A DNA stretch of 64,000 bases from Novosphingobium fuchskuhlense (lineage in GTDB: Bacteria; Pseudomonadota; Alphaproteobacteria; Sphingomonadales; Sphingomonadaceae), in the NCBI RefSeq assembly GCF_001519075.1, contig NZ_KQ954244.1:1603991-1667990 (forward strand), given 5' to 3'. Position numbers and translations under genes: made by a program. Under the pieces are notes generated by a model. That model had not been told where the DNA came from. It did no database searches and worked only from the letters and a program-made list of their open reading frames with translations. Positions 43,596 to 52,635 of the stretch are shown piece by piece (within the stretch, counting starts at the first letter, position 1; each line of letters starts with the position of its first letter).

Positions 43596-44873
43596 ATGAT
43601 CCCGCACGCAAGCGCGACCGAGTGCGGCAGGAGGCCTCCGCCCGGCCAACCGGTCATCGCGCTGGTGATGATCCTCGCGGCGTGGATCGCCGTGCGGGCG
43701 ACGATCATCGGTCTGGAGCCGCAGGGCCGGCCGGCGGCTGCAGTGCTGCCCCGGGTGGTGGCGCAGGTGCCGCCGCAGCGCACGGCTCCCGCGCATGGCG
43801 CGCACCCTGCCGTGCGCAAGGAGGCACCGGCAGGGCCGCACGACCACAGCGCCGGGATCGCAACGCTGGCGGTTCCCTATCTGCCGCGCCGCAGCGGGAG
43901 CGGCCAGGGACGGACAGGGCCCAGGGTTCTGCTGGCGGACTACCTCGCGCCCGTGGAGAGCCTGCTGGCCTTGCCTCCGGATCGCTGGGGCGGGCAGGCC
44001 GCGGCGGCGCATTCGCCCTGGGCTGCGTATTTGCAAGGCGCACCGCATCAGCCGGAAGAGGCTGGGCCCGCTGCTTTCGCGCCGCCGCGCCCGGCCTATC
44101 GTGCGGACCCGCCGCCGCGGGAAGCTGTCGCACCGCTTGCCAGCGAAAGCGCGCAGGCACAGGCCCGGCCCCGCCAGGCCGAACAGCCCCGCTGGAGCAA
44201 TCAGACGCGCTGGTCCGCCGATGGCTGGCTGTTTCTGCGTGGCGGCGATCTTGCGCCCGCGTTGGCGAGCGGCGCGGCGTCCTATGGCGGCAGCCAGGCC
44301 GGCGCGGTGCTTCGCTATGCGCTGGCACCGAGCGGCGCGTGGCGCCCGCAAGCCTACCTCAGGGCCTCTGGCGCGGTCGGCGGCCGTGTCCGCGAGAACG
44401 AGGCCGCAGTGGGGTTGGCAGTGCGGCCGCTGCGGGCGCTGCCGCTGGCGCTGATGGGCGAGGCGCGGCTGCAGGATCAGGGCGGGCCCGCGCGTCCACG
44501 GCCGGTTGTCATGGCGGTGACCGAACTGCCACCGCTGCGCATGCCCTTTTCGGCGCAAGCAGAAGCCTATGGCCAGGCCGGTTGGGCCGGCGGTCGCGAT
44601 GCGACCGCGTTCTATGATCTCGCGATCACCGTGCAGCGTCGTGTGATCGCGCCGCTACCGGGCCTGCAGCTGAACGCGGGGGGCGGCGCGTGGAGCGGGG
44701 GGCAGCGCGGTGCTGCGCGGCTCGACGTGGGGCCGAGGATCGAACTGCGCAGCCAACTGGGGCCGGCCGCGCGCCGGATCGGCGTTCGGGTGGGGGTCGA
44801 CTGGCGCTTTCGCGTGGCGGGCCGGGCCGAGCCGGGTTCGGGCCCGGCGCTGACGGTGGCTGCGGGATTCTGA
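43596..44873 (+). CDS. NfrA C-terminal-like outer-membrane protein
   Basis: A 425-residue protein with an N-terminal hydrophobic segment (VIALVMILAAWIAVRATIIG, about residues 20-39), a long Pro/Ala/Arg-rich low-complexity region (about 45-205) and a C-terminal half (about 206-425) rich in alternating beta strands and ending in Phe. WSADGWLFLRGGD, GAVLRYALAP, LRASGAVGGRVRENEAAVGLAVRP and AQAEAYGQAGWAGGRDATAFYD resemble the NfrA C-terminal domain. The TPR region of full-length NfrA is missing. The neighbour is NfrB-like, so the two probably export or display a glycan. Confidence 0.7.
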   Translation: MIPHASATECGRRPPPGQPVIALVMILAAWIAVRATIIGLEPQGRPAAAVLPRVVAQVPPQRTAPAHGAHPAVRKEAPAGPHDHSAGIATLAVPYLPRRSGSGQGRTGPRVLLADYLAPVESLLALPPDRWGGQAAAAHSPWAAYLQGAPHQPEEAGPAAFAPPRPAYRADPPPREAVAPLASESAQAQARPRQAEQPRWSNQTRWSADGWLFLRGGDLAPALASGAASYGGSQAGAVLRYALAPSGAWRPQAYLRASGAVGGRVRENEAAVGLAVRPLRALPLALMGEARLQDQGGPARPRPVVMAVTELPPLRMPFSAQAEAYGQAGWAGGRDATAFYDLAITVQRRVIAPLPGLQLNAGGGAWSGGQRGAARLDVGPRIELRSQLGPAARRIGVRVGVDWRFRVAGRAEPGSGPALTVAAGF

Positions 44874-44936
44874 TGGGCAAAAACCCGCGCGCGAGCGTTC
44901 CCAAGTGCGGCGGGAGCGGCTAGCCTCACGGGCAGG

Positions 44937-45851
44937 ATGGATGTCTATCTCCCCATCGCGAATCTTTCGGTCAACGGCCTCGTCATCGTCCTGCTGGGAG
45001 GGCTGACGGGGCTGCTTTCTGGCATGTTCGGGGTCGGCGGCGGGTTTCTGACCACGCCGCTGCTCATCTTCTACGGCGTGCCGCCGACCGTGGCGGCGGC
45101 GTCGGCGGCCAGCCAGGTTACCGGTGCCAGCGTTTCGGGGGCCTTCGCCCACGCCCGGCGCGGCGGGATCGACTATCAGATGGGCGCAGTGCTGGTGGCG
45201 GGCGGCGTTATCGGGACCGGGCTCGGCGCACTGCTGTTCCGCCTGCTGCAGGCGCTTGGCCAGATCGATACGGTGATCAACATCCTCTATGTGCTGATGC
45301 TGGGCGGGATCGGCGGGTTGATGGCGCATGAAAGCCTCGGCGCGCTCAGGGCCGAACGCAGCGGCAAGCCGCAGCCGCCCCGCAAGCGCCGGCACCATCC
45401 GCTCGTCGCCAGCCTGCCGCTACGCTGGCGGTTCTATCGCTCCGGCCTCTACATCTCCCCGCTCGCGCCGCTGCTGCTGGGCGTGTTCACGGGCGTGCTG
45501 ACGATGCTGATGGGCATCGGCGGCGGCTTCATCCTCGTGCCGGCGATGCTCTACATCCTCGGCATGGGGGCAGGCGTGGTGGTGGGCACGTCGCTGTTCC
45601 AGATCCTGTTCGTGACGATGGCGACGACGATGATGCACGCGCTGACCACGCGGGCGGTCGACATCGTGCTGGCGGTGCTGCTGCTGATAGGATCGGTGAC
45701 AGGTGCGCAGGTGGGCGCGCAGTTCGCGCAGAAGGCCAAGCCCGAGCATCTCCGGCTGATCCTGGCGGTGATCGTGCTGGGGGTGGCGATCCGCATGGCG
45801 CTGGGGCTCGGCTACCGTCCGGACGAGATCTTCACGGTGATCGTGCAATGA
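44937..45851 (+). CDS. TauE/SafE-family anion exporter
   Basis: This 304-residue protein has about eight hydrophobic helices in two related halves; GLLSGMFGVGGGFLTTPLLIFYGVPP and GVLTMLMGIGGGFILVPAMLYILGM are the paired family motifs. TauE/SafE proteins export sulfite or sulfoacetate-type anions. The stop overlaps the next gene as ATGA, and the pair TauE-TIGR02186 is recurrent in alphaproteobacteria, so they probably work together in sulfur-anion handling. Confidence 0.92.
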   Translation: MDVYLPIANLSVNGLVIVLLGGLTGLLSGMFGVGGGFLTTPLLIFYGVPPTVAAASAASQVTGASVSGAFAHARRGGIDYQMGAVLVAGGVIGTGLGALLFRLLQALGQIDTVINILYVLMLGGIGGLMAHESLGALRAERSGKPQPPRKRRHHPLVASLPLRWRFYRSGLYISPLAPLLLGVFTGVLTMLMGIGGGFILVPAMLYILGMGAGVVVGTSLFQILFVTMATTMMHALTTRAVDIVLAVLLLIGSVTGAQVGAQFAQKAKPEHLRLILAVIVLGVAIRMALGLGYRPDEIFTVIVQ

Positions 45852-46609
45852 GAGCCGGTCGCCTGATTGCCCTGCTGCTGGCGCTGTTCCTTTGCGCGGG
45901 CGCGCGCGATCCGATTCTCGTGCCGGAAATCTCGCAGCACGAGATCCAGGTGCGGCAGGGCTTCACGGGGGCCGACCTCCTCCTGTTCGGCGCGATCCTG
46001 ACCCCGGAGGGTGCGCGCGCGGCGGGCGACTATGACATCGTCGTCCTGCTCGAGGGGCCGGTCCGCTCGATCGTGGTGCGCGAGAAGCGCAAGGTGGCAG
46101 GCATCTGGGTCAATGCCGACAGCACCGAATTCCGCTCGGCACCGAGCTTCTACGCGCTCGCCTCGTCGCGCCCGATCGCCAGCCTTGTGGATGCCAAGAC
46201 GGCCGCGATCTACGAGATGGGCCTCAAGTGGCTTCAGCTATCGCCGGTGGGGGTGATCGATCCGGCTGGCCAGAAGCGCTTTTCCGAAGGGCTCGTCGAT
46301 CTCATGCGGCGGCAGGGTCTCTATCAGGAGAACGAGAACGCGGTGAAGATCAGCGGGCAGGTGCTCTACCAGGCCCGCATCGCGCTGCCTTCGAGCGTGC
46401 AGACCGGGACCTACACCGCCGAAACATTTGCCGTGCGCGACGGGCGGGTGGTCGCCTCCGCCCTCTCGCGCGTGACGGTGCGCAAGGAAGGCTTCGAGCG
46501 GGTGGTGGCGGACAACGCCCAGCGCAATGGTTTCTTCTATGGCCTGTTTGCCGTGATTGTCTCGATCTCGATGGGCTGGATCGCGGGCCGGCTGTTTGCT
46601 CTGGTATGA
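45848..46609 (+). CDS. TIGR02186 family protein
   Basis: This 253-residue protein has an N-terminal signal peptide (LIALLLALFLCAGARDP), a periplasmic beta-rich body (VPEISQHEIQVRQGFTGADLLLFGAI, IVVLLEGPVRSIVVREKRKVAGIWVN) and a C-terminal transmembrane anchor (NGFFYGLFAVIVSISMGWIAGRLFAL). The pattern matches TIGR02186, a conserved alphaproteobacterial family of unknown function that is usually encoded next to a TauE transporter, as here. The start overlaps the tauE stop. Confidence 0.9.
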   Translation: MRAGRLIALLLALFLCAGARDPILVPEISQHEIQVRQGFTGADLLLFGAILTPEGARAAGDYDIVVLLEGPVRSIVVREKRKVAGIWVNADSTEFRSAPSFYALASSRPIASLVDAKTAAIYEMGLKWLQLSPVGVIDPAGQKRFSEGLVDLMRRQGLYQENENAVKISGQVLYQARIALPSSVQTGTYTAETFAVRDGRVVASALSRVTVRKEGFERVVADNAQRNGFFYGLFAVIVSISMGWIAGRLFALV

Positions 46610-46736
46610 TCGGGAGCGAAGCGCGGTGCGCAAGCGGCCGGCGAACAATATCCCAGCCGCATGATTAGCCAGTTTTTAACCGTCGAAGGTTAGGTCCTAC
46701 CTACGCGAAGCCGTTGCAGGCGGGGATCAGGTGTCA

Positions 46737-48473
46737 ATGAGCGATATGAGCATCAATGGCCTCGAGAGTGCCGGCCGGGCGACGTCCGCCGACCTCGCGG
46801 CCGACGGTGCGCGACCGGCCGTGCCGACCGACACCCGCGCCGCGCCGCGCGGGGCACCGGCGGACAATTCGCGCCGCCCCATCGGCTATGTCCTCGATGT
46901 GTCCGGCTCGGGCAGCTCGATCGCGCTCGATCTCGGCCGGCTCGAGGAATGCATGGCCGATGCCGACCCGTCGATCTCGCTCGCGGGCCAGGTCGGCAGC
47001 CAGCTCAAGATCCGCGTCGGCAACGGGTGGCTGCTCGCCAGCGTGCGCACCCAGCGGCAGGACATGACCGCGGGCCACGACGGCGTGATCATCGCGCAGG
47101 TCGACTTCCTCGGCGAAGGCGACGAGGAGCGCCTGACCGGCAAGATCTATGGCTTCCGCCGCGGTGTGACGCGCTATCCGGTGCCGGGTTCGCCGATCTA
47201 TCCCGCGACCAGCACCGATCTTCGCCAGATCTACGCCAGCGACGGGCGCACCAACGTGACCATCGGCACGGTGTTCCCGACCCGCGACATCCGCGCTGGG
47301 CTCTATGTCGACGCGCTGCTGGGCAAGCATTTCGCGCTGCTGGGTTCGACCGGTACCGGCAAATCGACCAGCGCAGCGCTTATTCTGCACCGCATCTGCG
47401 AGCTGGCGCCCGAGGGTCACATCGTGATGATCGACCCGCACGGCGAATATATGCAGGCCTTCCGCAACACCGGCCAGCTGCTCGACGTCTCGAACCTCAA
47501 CATGCCCTACTGGCTGATGAACTTCGAGGAACACTGCGAGGTGTTTCTCACCTCGACCGGCACCGACCGCCAGATCGACGCGGACATTCTGGGCAAGTGC
47601 CTGCTCCAGGCCCGGCACAAGAACCGGCTGGCCGAACAGATCGGCAAGATCACCGTCGATTCGCCGATCCCCTATCTGCTTTCCGAGCTGCTCAACATCC
47701 TCAACAACGAGATGGGCAAGCTCGACAAGGGCCACACCTCGGTGCCCTATCAGCGCATCAAGACCAAGATCGAGGAACTGCGCAGCGATCCGCGCTACCA
47801 GTTCATGTTCTCCGGCATGCTGGTGGGCGATACGATGGCCGAATTCATCGGCCGCGTGTTCCGCCTGCCCTCGCACGGCAAGCCGATCTCGATCATCGAC
47901 GTCTCGGGCGTGCCTTCCGAAATCACCTCGACCGTGGTCGCGGTGCTTTCGCGCCTCGTGTTCGACTATGCGATCTGGTCGCGCGACGAGGAAACGCGAC
48001 CGATTCTGCTGGTCTGCGAGGAAGCGCACCGCTACGTGCCGGCCGAGCGCAATTCGGATGGCTCGTCGGTCGGCCGCATCCTCTCACGCATCGCCAAGGA
48101 AGGCCGCAAGTACGGCGTTTCGCTGGGCCTTATCACGCAGCGTCCCTCCGACCTTGCCGAAGGCGTGCTGAGCCAGTGCGGCACGATCATCGCGATGCGC
48201 CTCAACAACGAACGCGACCAGGCCTTCGTGAAGGCGGCGATGCCCGAAGGCGCGCGCGGCTTTCTTGATTCGATTCCCGCCCTGCGCAACCGCGAATGCA
48301 TCATTTGCGGCGAAGGCGTCTCGATCCCGATCCGCGTTTCGTTCGATGAACTGGCGCAGGGCCTGCGCCCGGCCTCGGCCGACCCGTCGTTCTCCGAACT
48401 GTGGGGCCGGACCGGCGGCGAGGAAATGGCCGTGGAGCGCACCGTGCAGCGCTGGCGCGCGCAATCGCGGTAA
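46737..48473 (+). CDS. HerA-like ATPase/helicase (DUF87)
   Basis: This 578-residue cytosolic ATPase has a HAS-barrel-like N-terminal domain (about 48-150) and a HerA/FtsK-type ATPase with Walker A GSTGTGKS (203-210), VMIDPHGEYMQAFRN, Walker B PILLVCEEAHRYVP and the sensor-like GLITQRPSDLAEGVLSQCGT. In archaea HerA works with the NurA nuclease in end resection; no nurA is nearby and the protein is common as an orphan in sphingomonads. GTG at 46731 is another possible start; AGG 5 nt before the ATG favours 46737. Confidence 0.88.
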   Translation: MSDMSINGLESAGRATSADLAADGARPAVPTDTRAAPRGAPADNSRRPIGYVLDVSGSGSSIALDLGRLEECMADADPSISLAGQVGSQLKIRVGNGWLLASVRTQRQDMTAGHDGVIIAQVDFLGEGDEERLTGKIYGFRRGVTRYPVPGSPIYPATSTDLRQIYASDGRTNVTIGTVFPTRDIRAGLYVDALLGKHFALLGSTGTGKSTSAALILHRICELAPEGHIVMIDPHGEYMQAFRNTGQLLDVSNLNMPYWLMNFEEHCEVFLTSTGTDRQIDADILGKCLLQARHKNRLAEQIGKITVDSPIPYLLSELLNILNNEMGKLDKGHTSVPYQRIKTKIEELRSDPRYQFMFSGMLVGDTMAEFIGRVFRLPSHGKPISIIDVSGVPSEITSTVVAVLSRLVFDYAIWSRDEETRPILLVCEEAHRYVPAERNSDGSSVGRILSRIAKEGRKYGVSLGLITQRPSDLAEGVLSQCGTIIAMRLNNERDQAFVKAAMPEGARGFLDSIPALRNRECIICGEGVSIPIRVSFDELAQGLRPASADPSFSELWGRTGGEEMAVERTVQRWRAQSR

Positions 48474-48505
48474 GGGCGGGGCTGGCGAGTCCCGATCCGG
48501 CACAA

Positions 48506-48529
48506 GTTGACACAGTTGACACGGTCCTG
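48506..48529. repeat. Intergenic direct repeat GTTGACACR x2, copy B
   Basis: GTTGACACA (48506-48514) and GTTGACACG (48515-48523) are followed by GTCCTG, as at 6511-6534 but with the A/G positions swapped. It lies between the convergent herA and peroxidase genes. The rest of 48474-48728 has no gene. Confidence 0.65.
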
Positions 48530-48698
48530 GGCTGAAATGCGCAGGCCCCCAATCCAGGCTTCATTTTCGCCCGACGCGGCAGAGCCTTGCCGGTTTCACC
48601 CAGTCCGAAGAGCTGTTGAAACGCATACCGCAGCGCGGCGCTGTAGGACAGCACGGCTCGGCGCACAGCCCTTGCGTGCGAAGCAGCCGGGATGACAC

Positions 48699-48714
48699 GG
48701 TTGCCATGGCAACC
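48699..48714. terminator. Perfect 16-bp palindrome after the peroxidase gene
   Basis: GGTTGCCATGGCAACC is fully self-complementary and lies 14 nt beyond the peroxidase stop. With no loop and no T run it is a weak terminator and may instead be a protein-binding site. Confidence 0.35.
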
Positions 48715-48728
48715 CGGCTCCGCTTCGA

Positions 48729-50297
48729 TCAAAGAGCGGCCTTGATCAGTTCCCGCACACCAAACACGCCTGCCTCGGTCAAAGCGGGCATCGGTGTCCA
48801 GCGCGGATCCTGTGCGAGGAACGAGCTGCTGTCAGCCAGCAGGATGCCGACCATCGTTTCAGCCACGATGCGGCCGCCGACTTCGCCCAGCAGGCGGGCC
48901 GTCTGCTGCTTCACACCCTCCGTCGTCTCGATCGTGATCTGCTTCTCGATCGTTTCGGCGAGGACATAGGTCCAGAGCGGACAGTTGCCGACAAAGGCGC
49001 CTTTGAAGTCCGCATGATCGATGGGGACGAGCGTGTCGGCGGGATCCCCCGTGAACTTACCGATCAGGATATCGCTGTCGGCAAGCGGCTTGATGCCCAT
49101 CGCCTTCGCAACGGCCTGCCCGCTCGGCAAACGCATGCGCCAACCCCGTTCAAGATTGCGCAGGGCGAGCGCGCTGGGATCGGCGGCAATGTCGGGAGGC
49201 AGGTTGCCAAGCGGGTTCACCAGGGACGTATCGATCTTGTAGGCGCGCTGTGTGCGCTTCTTGGTGTTCGGATTGTTCTGGTCCGCCGCGTCGCCCCAGC
49301 CCAGCGGCTCGAGATCGACGAACAGACGCCAATCGATGGCATGATTTTTTGGAAGGGCGCGGAAACCCCGCAAGGTACCGGGTTCCGCGCTGCCGGCAAA
49401 GATCGGGAAGGGGGCATCGAGATCGAGGTTGAGCTGATATTCGGGCCTCACCATCGAGTGGCCGAAGCGATAGGCGGCTGCTGCGAACTCGAGCGGCATG
49501 TAGGCCTCGTCGCGCGCTTTGTAGAAGCGCAGCCTCGGCGGATCGCGCACCACATCCGTACCCGCCTTGATGTGGGGGAGCACCTCGGCAAGAACATCGG
49601 CATCGATGAGCGTTGGCAGGAAATCGTTTAGAATGATCCATTGGTAATGGAAGCGGACCTCGCGCTGGGCGGCGGCGAAGTCACCGCCGAGCGTGTCGAC
49701 CATCTTGTTGTGAAACTTCAGGAACAAGCCCTGAAGCTGTGACACGATGGTATTTTCGTCATTGCGTGGATCACCGATGATCGCGCGATGCTGGGCACCA
49801 GGCGTGTGCGGAACGCTTCGTGGCAGATCATGCGGATCGGTGTTGGTGCCAGTCGGGTTCAGAGGCTTGCCGAGTATGAAGTGCTTCCCATCTTCAAACA
49901 GATAGGGCTGATCGTCAGGCCCGCGCCCATAGACATTGTCGAGATCGAACCGGGGTGTGCGATAATCGACGAGAGCATCGGGATCGTTCTGCTTCTGAAG
50001 CGAACTCGCCGGGTCGAATGTCAGGTCGTGATCGATGAATTGGCCGAGATATGTATAGACTGCCGATATGCCGCTTTCTTCCGGATCGGGGCCGTTCTTG
50101 GAATCCTCATGAATCGCGAGCATTTTGGCGGCAAGCACCTTGAGTGCGGCTTCGCTTTGAATATCGTCCGTACCGAAATCGGCCGGTGGCAGGGCCCGGA
50201 ACATCCGGCCGAACGGTCCGCCAAACAGAAGTGATCCGCGCGACAATTCAGCGCCGCGCACGCCGCCATGAAAACGACTTGACGAATTTACTGACAT
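48729..50297 (-). CDS. Animal-type haem peroxidase
   Basis: This 522-residue protein belongs to the peroxidase-cyclooxygenase (An_peroxidase) superfamily. It has the distal-His motif YLGQFIDHDLTFDP (His90 region), GDPRNDENTIVSQLQGLFLKFHN and the proximal-His region AAYRFGHSMVRPEY (His280 region). No signal peptide is visible. Bacterial members are scarce and poorly studied; they oxidise halides or small organics with H2O2. GGAGA lies 6 nt before the ATG. The gene and its 5' flank are less GC-rich than their neighbours, which suggests acquisition. Confidence 0.92.
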   Translation of the reverse strand: MSVNSSSRFHGGVRGAELSRGSLLFGGPFGRMFRALPPADFGTDDIQSEAALKVLAAKMLAIHEDSKNGPDPEESGISAVYTYLGQFIDHDLTFDPASSLQKQNDPDALVDYRTPRFDLDNVYGRGPDDQPYLFEDGKHFILGKPLNPTGTNTDPHDLPRSVPHTPGAQHRAIIGDPRNDENTIVSQLQGLFLKFHNKMVDTLGGDFAAAQREVRFHYQWIILNDFLPTLIDADVLAEVLPHIKAGTDVVRDPPRLRFYKARDEAYMPLEFAAAAYRFGHSMVRPEYQLNLDLDAPFPIFAGSAEPGTLRGFRALPKNHAIDWRLFVDLEPLGWGDAADQNNPNTKKRTQRAYKIDTSLVNPLGNLPPDIAADPSALALRNLERGWRMRLPSGQAVAKAMGIKPLADSDILIGKFTGDPADTLVPIDHADFKGAFVGNCPLWTYVLAETIEKQITIETTEGVKQQTARLLGEVGGRIVAETMVGILLADSSSFLAQDPRWTPMPALTEAGVFGVRELIKAAL

Positions 50298-50633
50298 GAT
50301 GGTTCTCCGCTTGTAAAATCGGCGCAACCCCACGTCGCTCAAGCACTATCTACGCCAGCCGAGTCGACACTATATTTTATCCTATGCTCCAGAGGGCGTC
50401 GAGTTTTCCCAGATGTATTTTTTGGCCAAATTGGAAATTATCGGAACTAATCTCTATTATATGACAACAATTATCCGAATGTGTTGCGACAAGGTAATTG
50501 GATTTGTCATACTTGGCATGATCTCTGCAAAAGATGGTGACCATGGCGTTTTTCCGGATCGGGAACACGCGTGGTGGCGCCTTCGCGGCGAGACCACAGG
50601 GCACAAGCCGGGTTCGAGGCTCCGCAGCGCGCC
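50298..50633. other. AT-rich gene-free segment upstream of the peroxidase
   Basis: About 335 nt between the MATE and peroxidase genes with no credible ORF. Much of it (about 50365-50540) is far richer in A+T than the rest of the window. It holds the peroxidase promoter candidate; nothing else can be assigned. Confidence 0.8.
50374..50402 (-). promoter_or_regulatory. Promoter candidate for the peroxidase gene
   Basis: On the minus strand, TCGACG (50402-50397), a 17-nt spacer and TAAAAT (50379-50374) fit a sigma-70 promoter; the 5' UTR would be about 70 nt to the ATG at 50297. Confidence 0.45.
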
Positions 50634-52109
50634 CTAGAGCGCCGGCGCCATCCGCCCGTCGCACTCTCCGTCGGCGTGGGTTTCCTCGCTGCATTCGTCC
50701 TGATCGACCACGCGGGCCTTCTGGCGCCAGCCGGGGCGGCGGTAGGCCATGGTTGCCATGAGGACGGCGGCGGCAGAGCCGACGGGGAAGGACAGCCAGA
50801 TCGCATCGGGGCCAAGGGCGGGGTAGGCCGCTGCATAGAAGCCGAGGCGGACGGGGTACATCGCGATGCCGAGGACGATGATCGGGGCGAGGACGACCCC
50901 GCCCGCCCGCATCGTGCCGAAGAGCACGATGGTCATGCCGAAGAGGACGTAGCTCCAGCTCGCGAGGAACTGGATGTGGCGCGCCGCATCGACCGAGGGG
51001 CTGGTGGGGCCGAGGAACAGGCTGAGCACCGGGCGGTCGAACGCGAGGAGGAGGAGCGTGAGCGTGCCGGTGATGGTGATGTTGAGGATGAGGCCCGCGC
51101 GGGTAATCTTGCCGAGGCGGTCTGCCAGCCCCGCGCCGATGGTCTGCGCGGCCATGGCGCTGAGCGCGGCGGAAATCGCCATCGCGGGCATCTGGAGGTA
51201 GGTCCACACTTGCAGCGAGGCGCCATAGGCGGCGCTGATCATCGCGCCTTCCTGGTTGACGAGGCCGATCATGATAAGGCCCGAGGCGGAGATCATGAGC
51301 ATCTGCGCGCCCATCGGCAGGCCCTTGACGAGGATGTAGCGCAGCTCTGCCGGGTGCGGGATGAGATAGGCAAGCTCGCGCCTGCGCAGCCGCAGCGGCA
51401 GATTGCGCGCGTAGACGTAGAGGACGAGGCCGATCATCGAGACATAGGCAGCGATGGCGGTGGCCACTGCGGACCCGGCGATGCCGAGCGGCGGGATCGG
51501 GCCCAGCCCCGCGATCAGCAGCGGATTGAGCGCGATATCGAGCACGACCGAGACGACCATGAACCGCAGCGAGGTCTGCGCGTCCCCGGCGCCGCGCAGG
51601 CCCATGCCGACGATGACGGTGATCGTGGAAGCCGGCATCGCGACGAAGATCAGGCGCAGGTAGGTGAGCGCGTAGCCGAAGATTTCGGGCGGGGTGCGCA
51701 TCGCGTGCAGAAGATGCGGGGTCAGCACCCAGCCGAGCGGGGCGAGCACGAGGCTGAGCCCCACGCACAGGCCTATGGCGGTGCCGAAGGTGCGGCGCGC
51801 CGCATCGACCTGCCCCGCACCGAAGGCCTGCCCGACCTTGACCGTGGCGGCCATGCCGAAGCCGAACACGGCGGCGAAGACAAGGAACATCACGACGTTG
51901 GCATTGGCCGTGGCAGCGAGGGCGGAATCGCCCAGCAGCCGGCCTACCCATACCGAATTGACCGAGCCGTTGAGCGCCTGAAGAATGTTCGAGGCGAGCG
52001 TGGGCGCGGAAAAGATCAGCAGGGTGGAAAGGATCGGGCCTTTGGTGAGGTCGCGGTGGCCCTGGCCCTTGCTGCTGTGGGAGCCGCGCTGGGGGCCGCG
52101 CTCTGTCAT
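50634..52109 (-). CDS. MATE-family efflux transporter
   Basis: A 491-residue protein with about 12 hydrophobic helices arranged in two MatE halves: LIFSAPTLASNILQALNGSVNSVWVGRLLG, GFGMAATVKVGQAFGAGQ, MGLRGAGDAQTSLRFMVVS and the second-half LPMGAQMLMISASGLIMIGLVNQ. MATE pumps export drugs or metabolites using Na+ or H+. It is 4 nt downstream of yceD on the same strand. The C-terminal tail is charged. Confidence 0.92.
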   Translation of the reverse strand: MTERGPQRGSHSSKGQGHRDLTKGPILSTLLIFSAPTLASNILQALNGSVNSVWVGRLLGDSALAATANANVVMFLVFAAVFGFGMAATVKVGQAFGAGQVDAARRTFGTAIGLCVGLSLVLAPLGWVLTPHLLHAMRTPPEIFGYALTYLRLIFVAMPASTITVIVGMGLRGAGDAQTSLRFMVVSVVLDIALNPLLIAGLGPIPPLGIAGSAVATAIAAYVSMIGLVLYVYARNLPLRLRRRELAYLIPHPAELRYILVKGLPMGAQMLMISASGLIMIGLVNQEGAMISAAYGASLQVWTYLQMPAMAISAALSAMAAQTIGAGLADRLGKITRAGLILNITITGTLTLLLLAFDRPVLSLFLGPTSPSVDAARHIQFLASWSYVLFGMTIVLFGTMRAGGVVLAPIIVLGIAMYPVRLGFYAAAYPALGPDAIWLSFPVGSAAAVLMATMAYRRPGWRQKARVVDQDECSEETHADGECDGRMAPAL

Positions 52110-52113
52110 GGGG

Positions 52114-52635
52114 TCAGTCCTGTTTTTTCAAGGCGGCGAGCGCGGCGAAGGGCCCGGTGAGGGCTTCGCCGTCGAGGCCATGTTCGGCGCGGAAAGCGTC
52201 GGCGTTCGGGCCTTCCGCGAAGGGATCGATGGCGAGCGCGAGGGTCTGGGCGAGGGCCTCGCCCAGATCGAAGGCGGTGCCTTCGTATTCGATCTCGTCA
52301 AGGTCGTCGGCGGTGAGCTCGAGTTCCTCGTCCGGCGTGATCGCACCGATGGGGGGCACGAAGCGCATGTGGACGGGCTCGTCGATATGCACCGGGAAGT
52401 CTTCGGCCGAGACGCGGCAGGCCTGGATCACATCGGCGACGAGGCGGCCGGTGGCGGTCACGCGTTCGCCTTCGCGCACCAGCTGGATGGTGGCCTGCAT
52501 CGCGGGAATGGCGGTGATCCCGAAGCGGCCCGCAAGGCGGCGGCGCGCAGCCTCATCGGGCACGAGGACAAGCGGGATATCGGTGATCTGGCGCAGGTCG
52601 ACCGGGTAGGCGTATTCGGGCGCGGGCACGCTCAT
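52114..52635 (-). CDS. yceD: YceD/DUF177 protein
   Basis: The 173-residue protein fits DUF177: LVADVIQACRVSAEDFPVHIDEPVHMRFVP (the C.R.C-like region, with only one Cys here), then DLGEALAQTLALAIDPF. In many bacteria yceD is upstream of rpmF and is tied to 23S rRNA maturation; rpmF is not here. Its ATG overlaps the CBP3-like gene stop by 4 nt, an alphaproteobacterial arrangement. Confidence 0.88.
   Translation of the reverse strand: MSVPAPEYAYPVDLRQITDIPLVLVPDEAARRRLAGRFGITAIPAMQATIQLVREGERVTATGRLVADVIQACRVSAEDFPVHIDEPVHMRFVPPIGAITPDEELELTADDLDEIEYEGTAFDLGEALAQTLALAIDPFAEGPNADAFRAEHGLDGEALTGPFAALAALKKQD

Noticed and set aside
46737..48473. HerA-like ATPase as part of a Sir2-HerA or similar defence system
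   Set aside because: No Sir2, nuclease or other defence gene is adjacent, and it looks like the orphan HerA common in the order.
50377..51951. Minus-strand ORF through the MATE gene into the AT-rich segment
   Set aside because: Out of frame with the MATE gene; Arg/Pro/His-rich translation typical of a shadow, ending by chance in AT-rich DNA.
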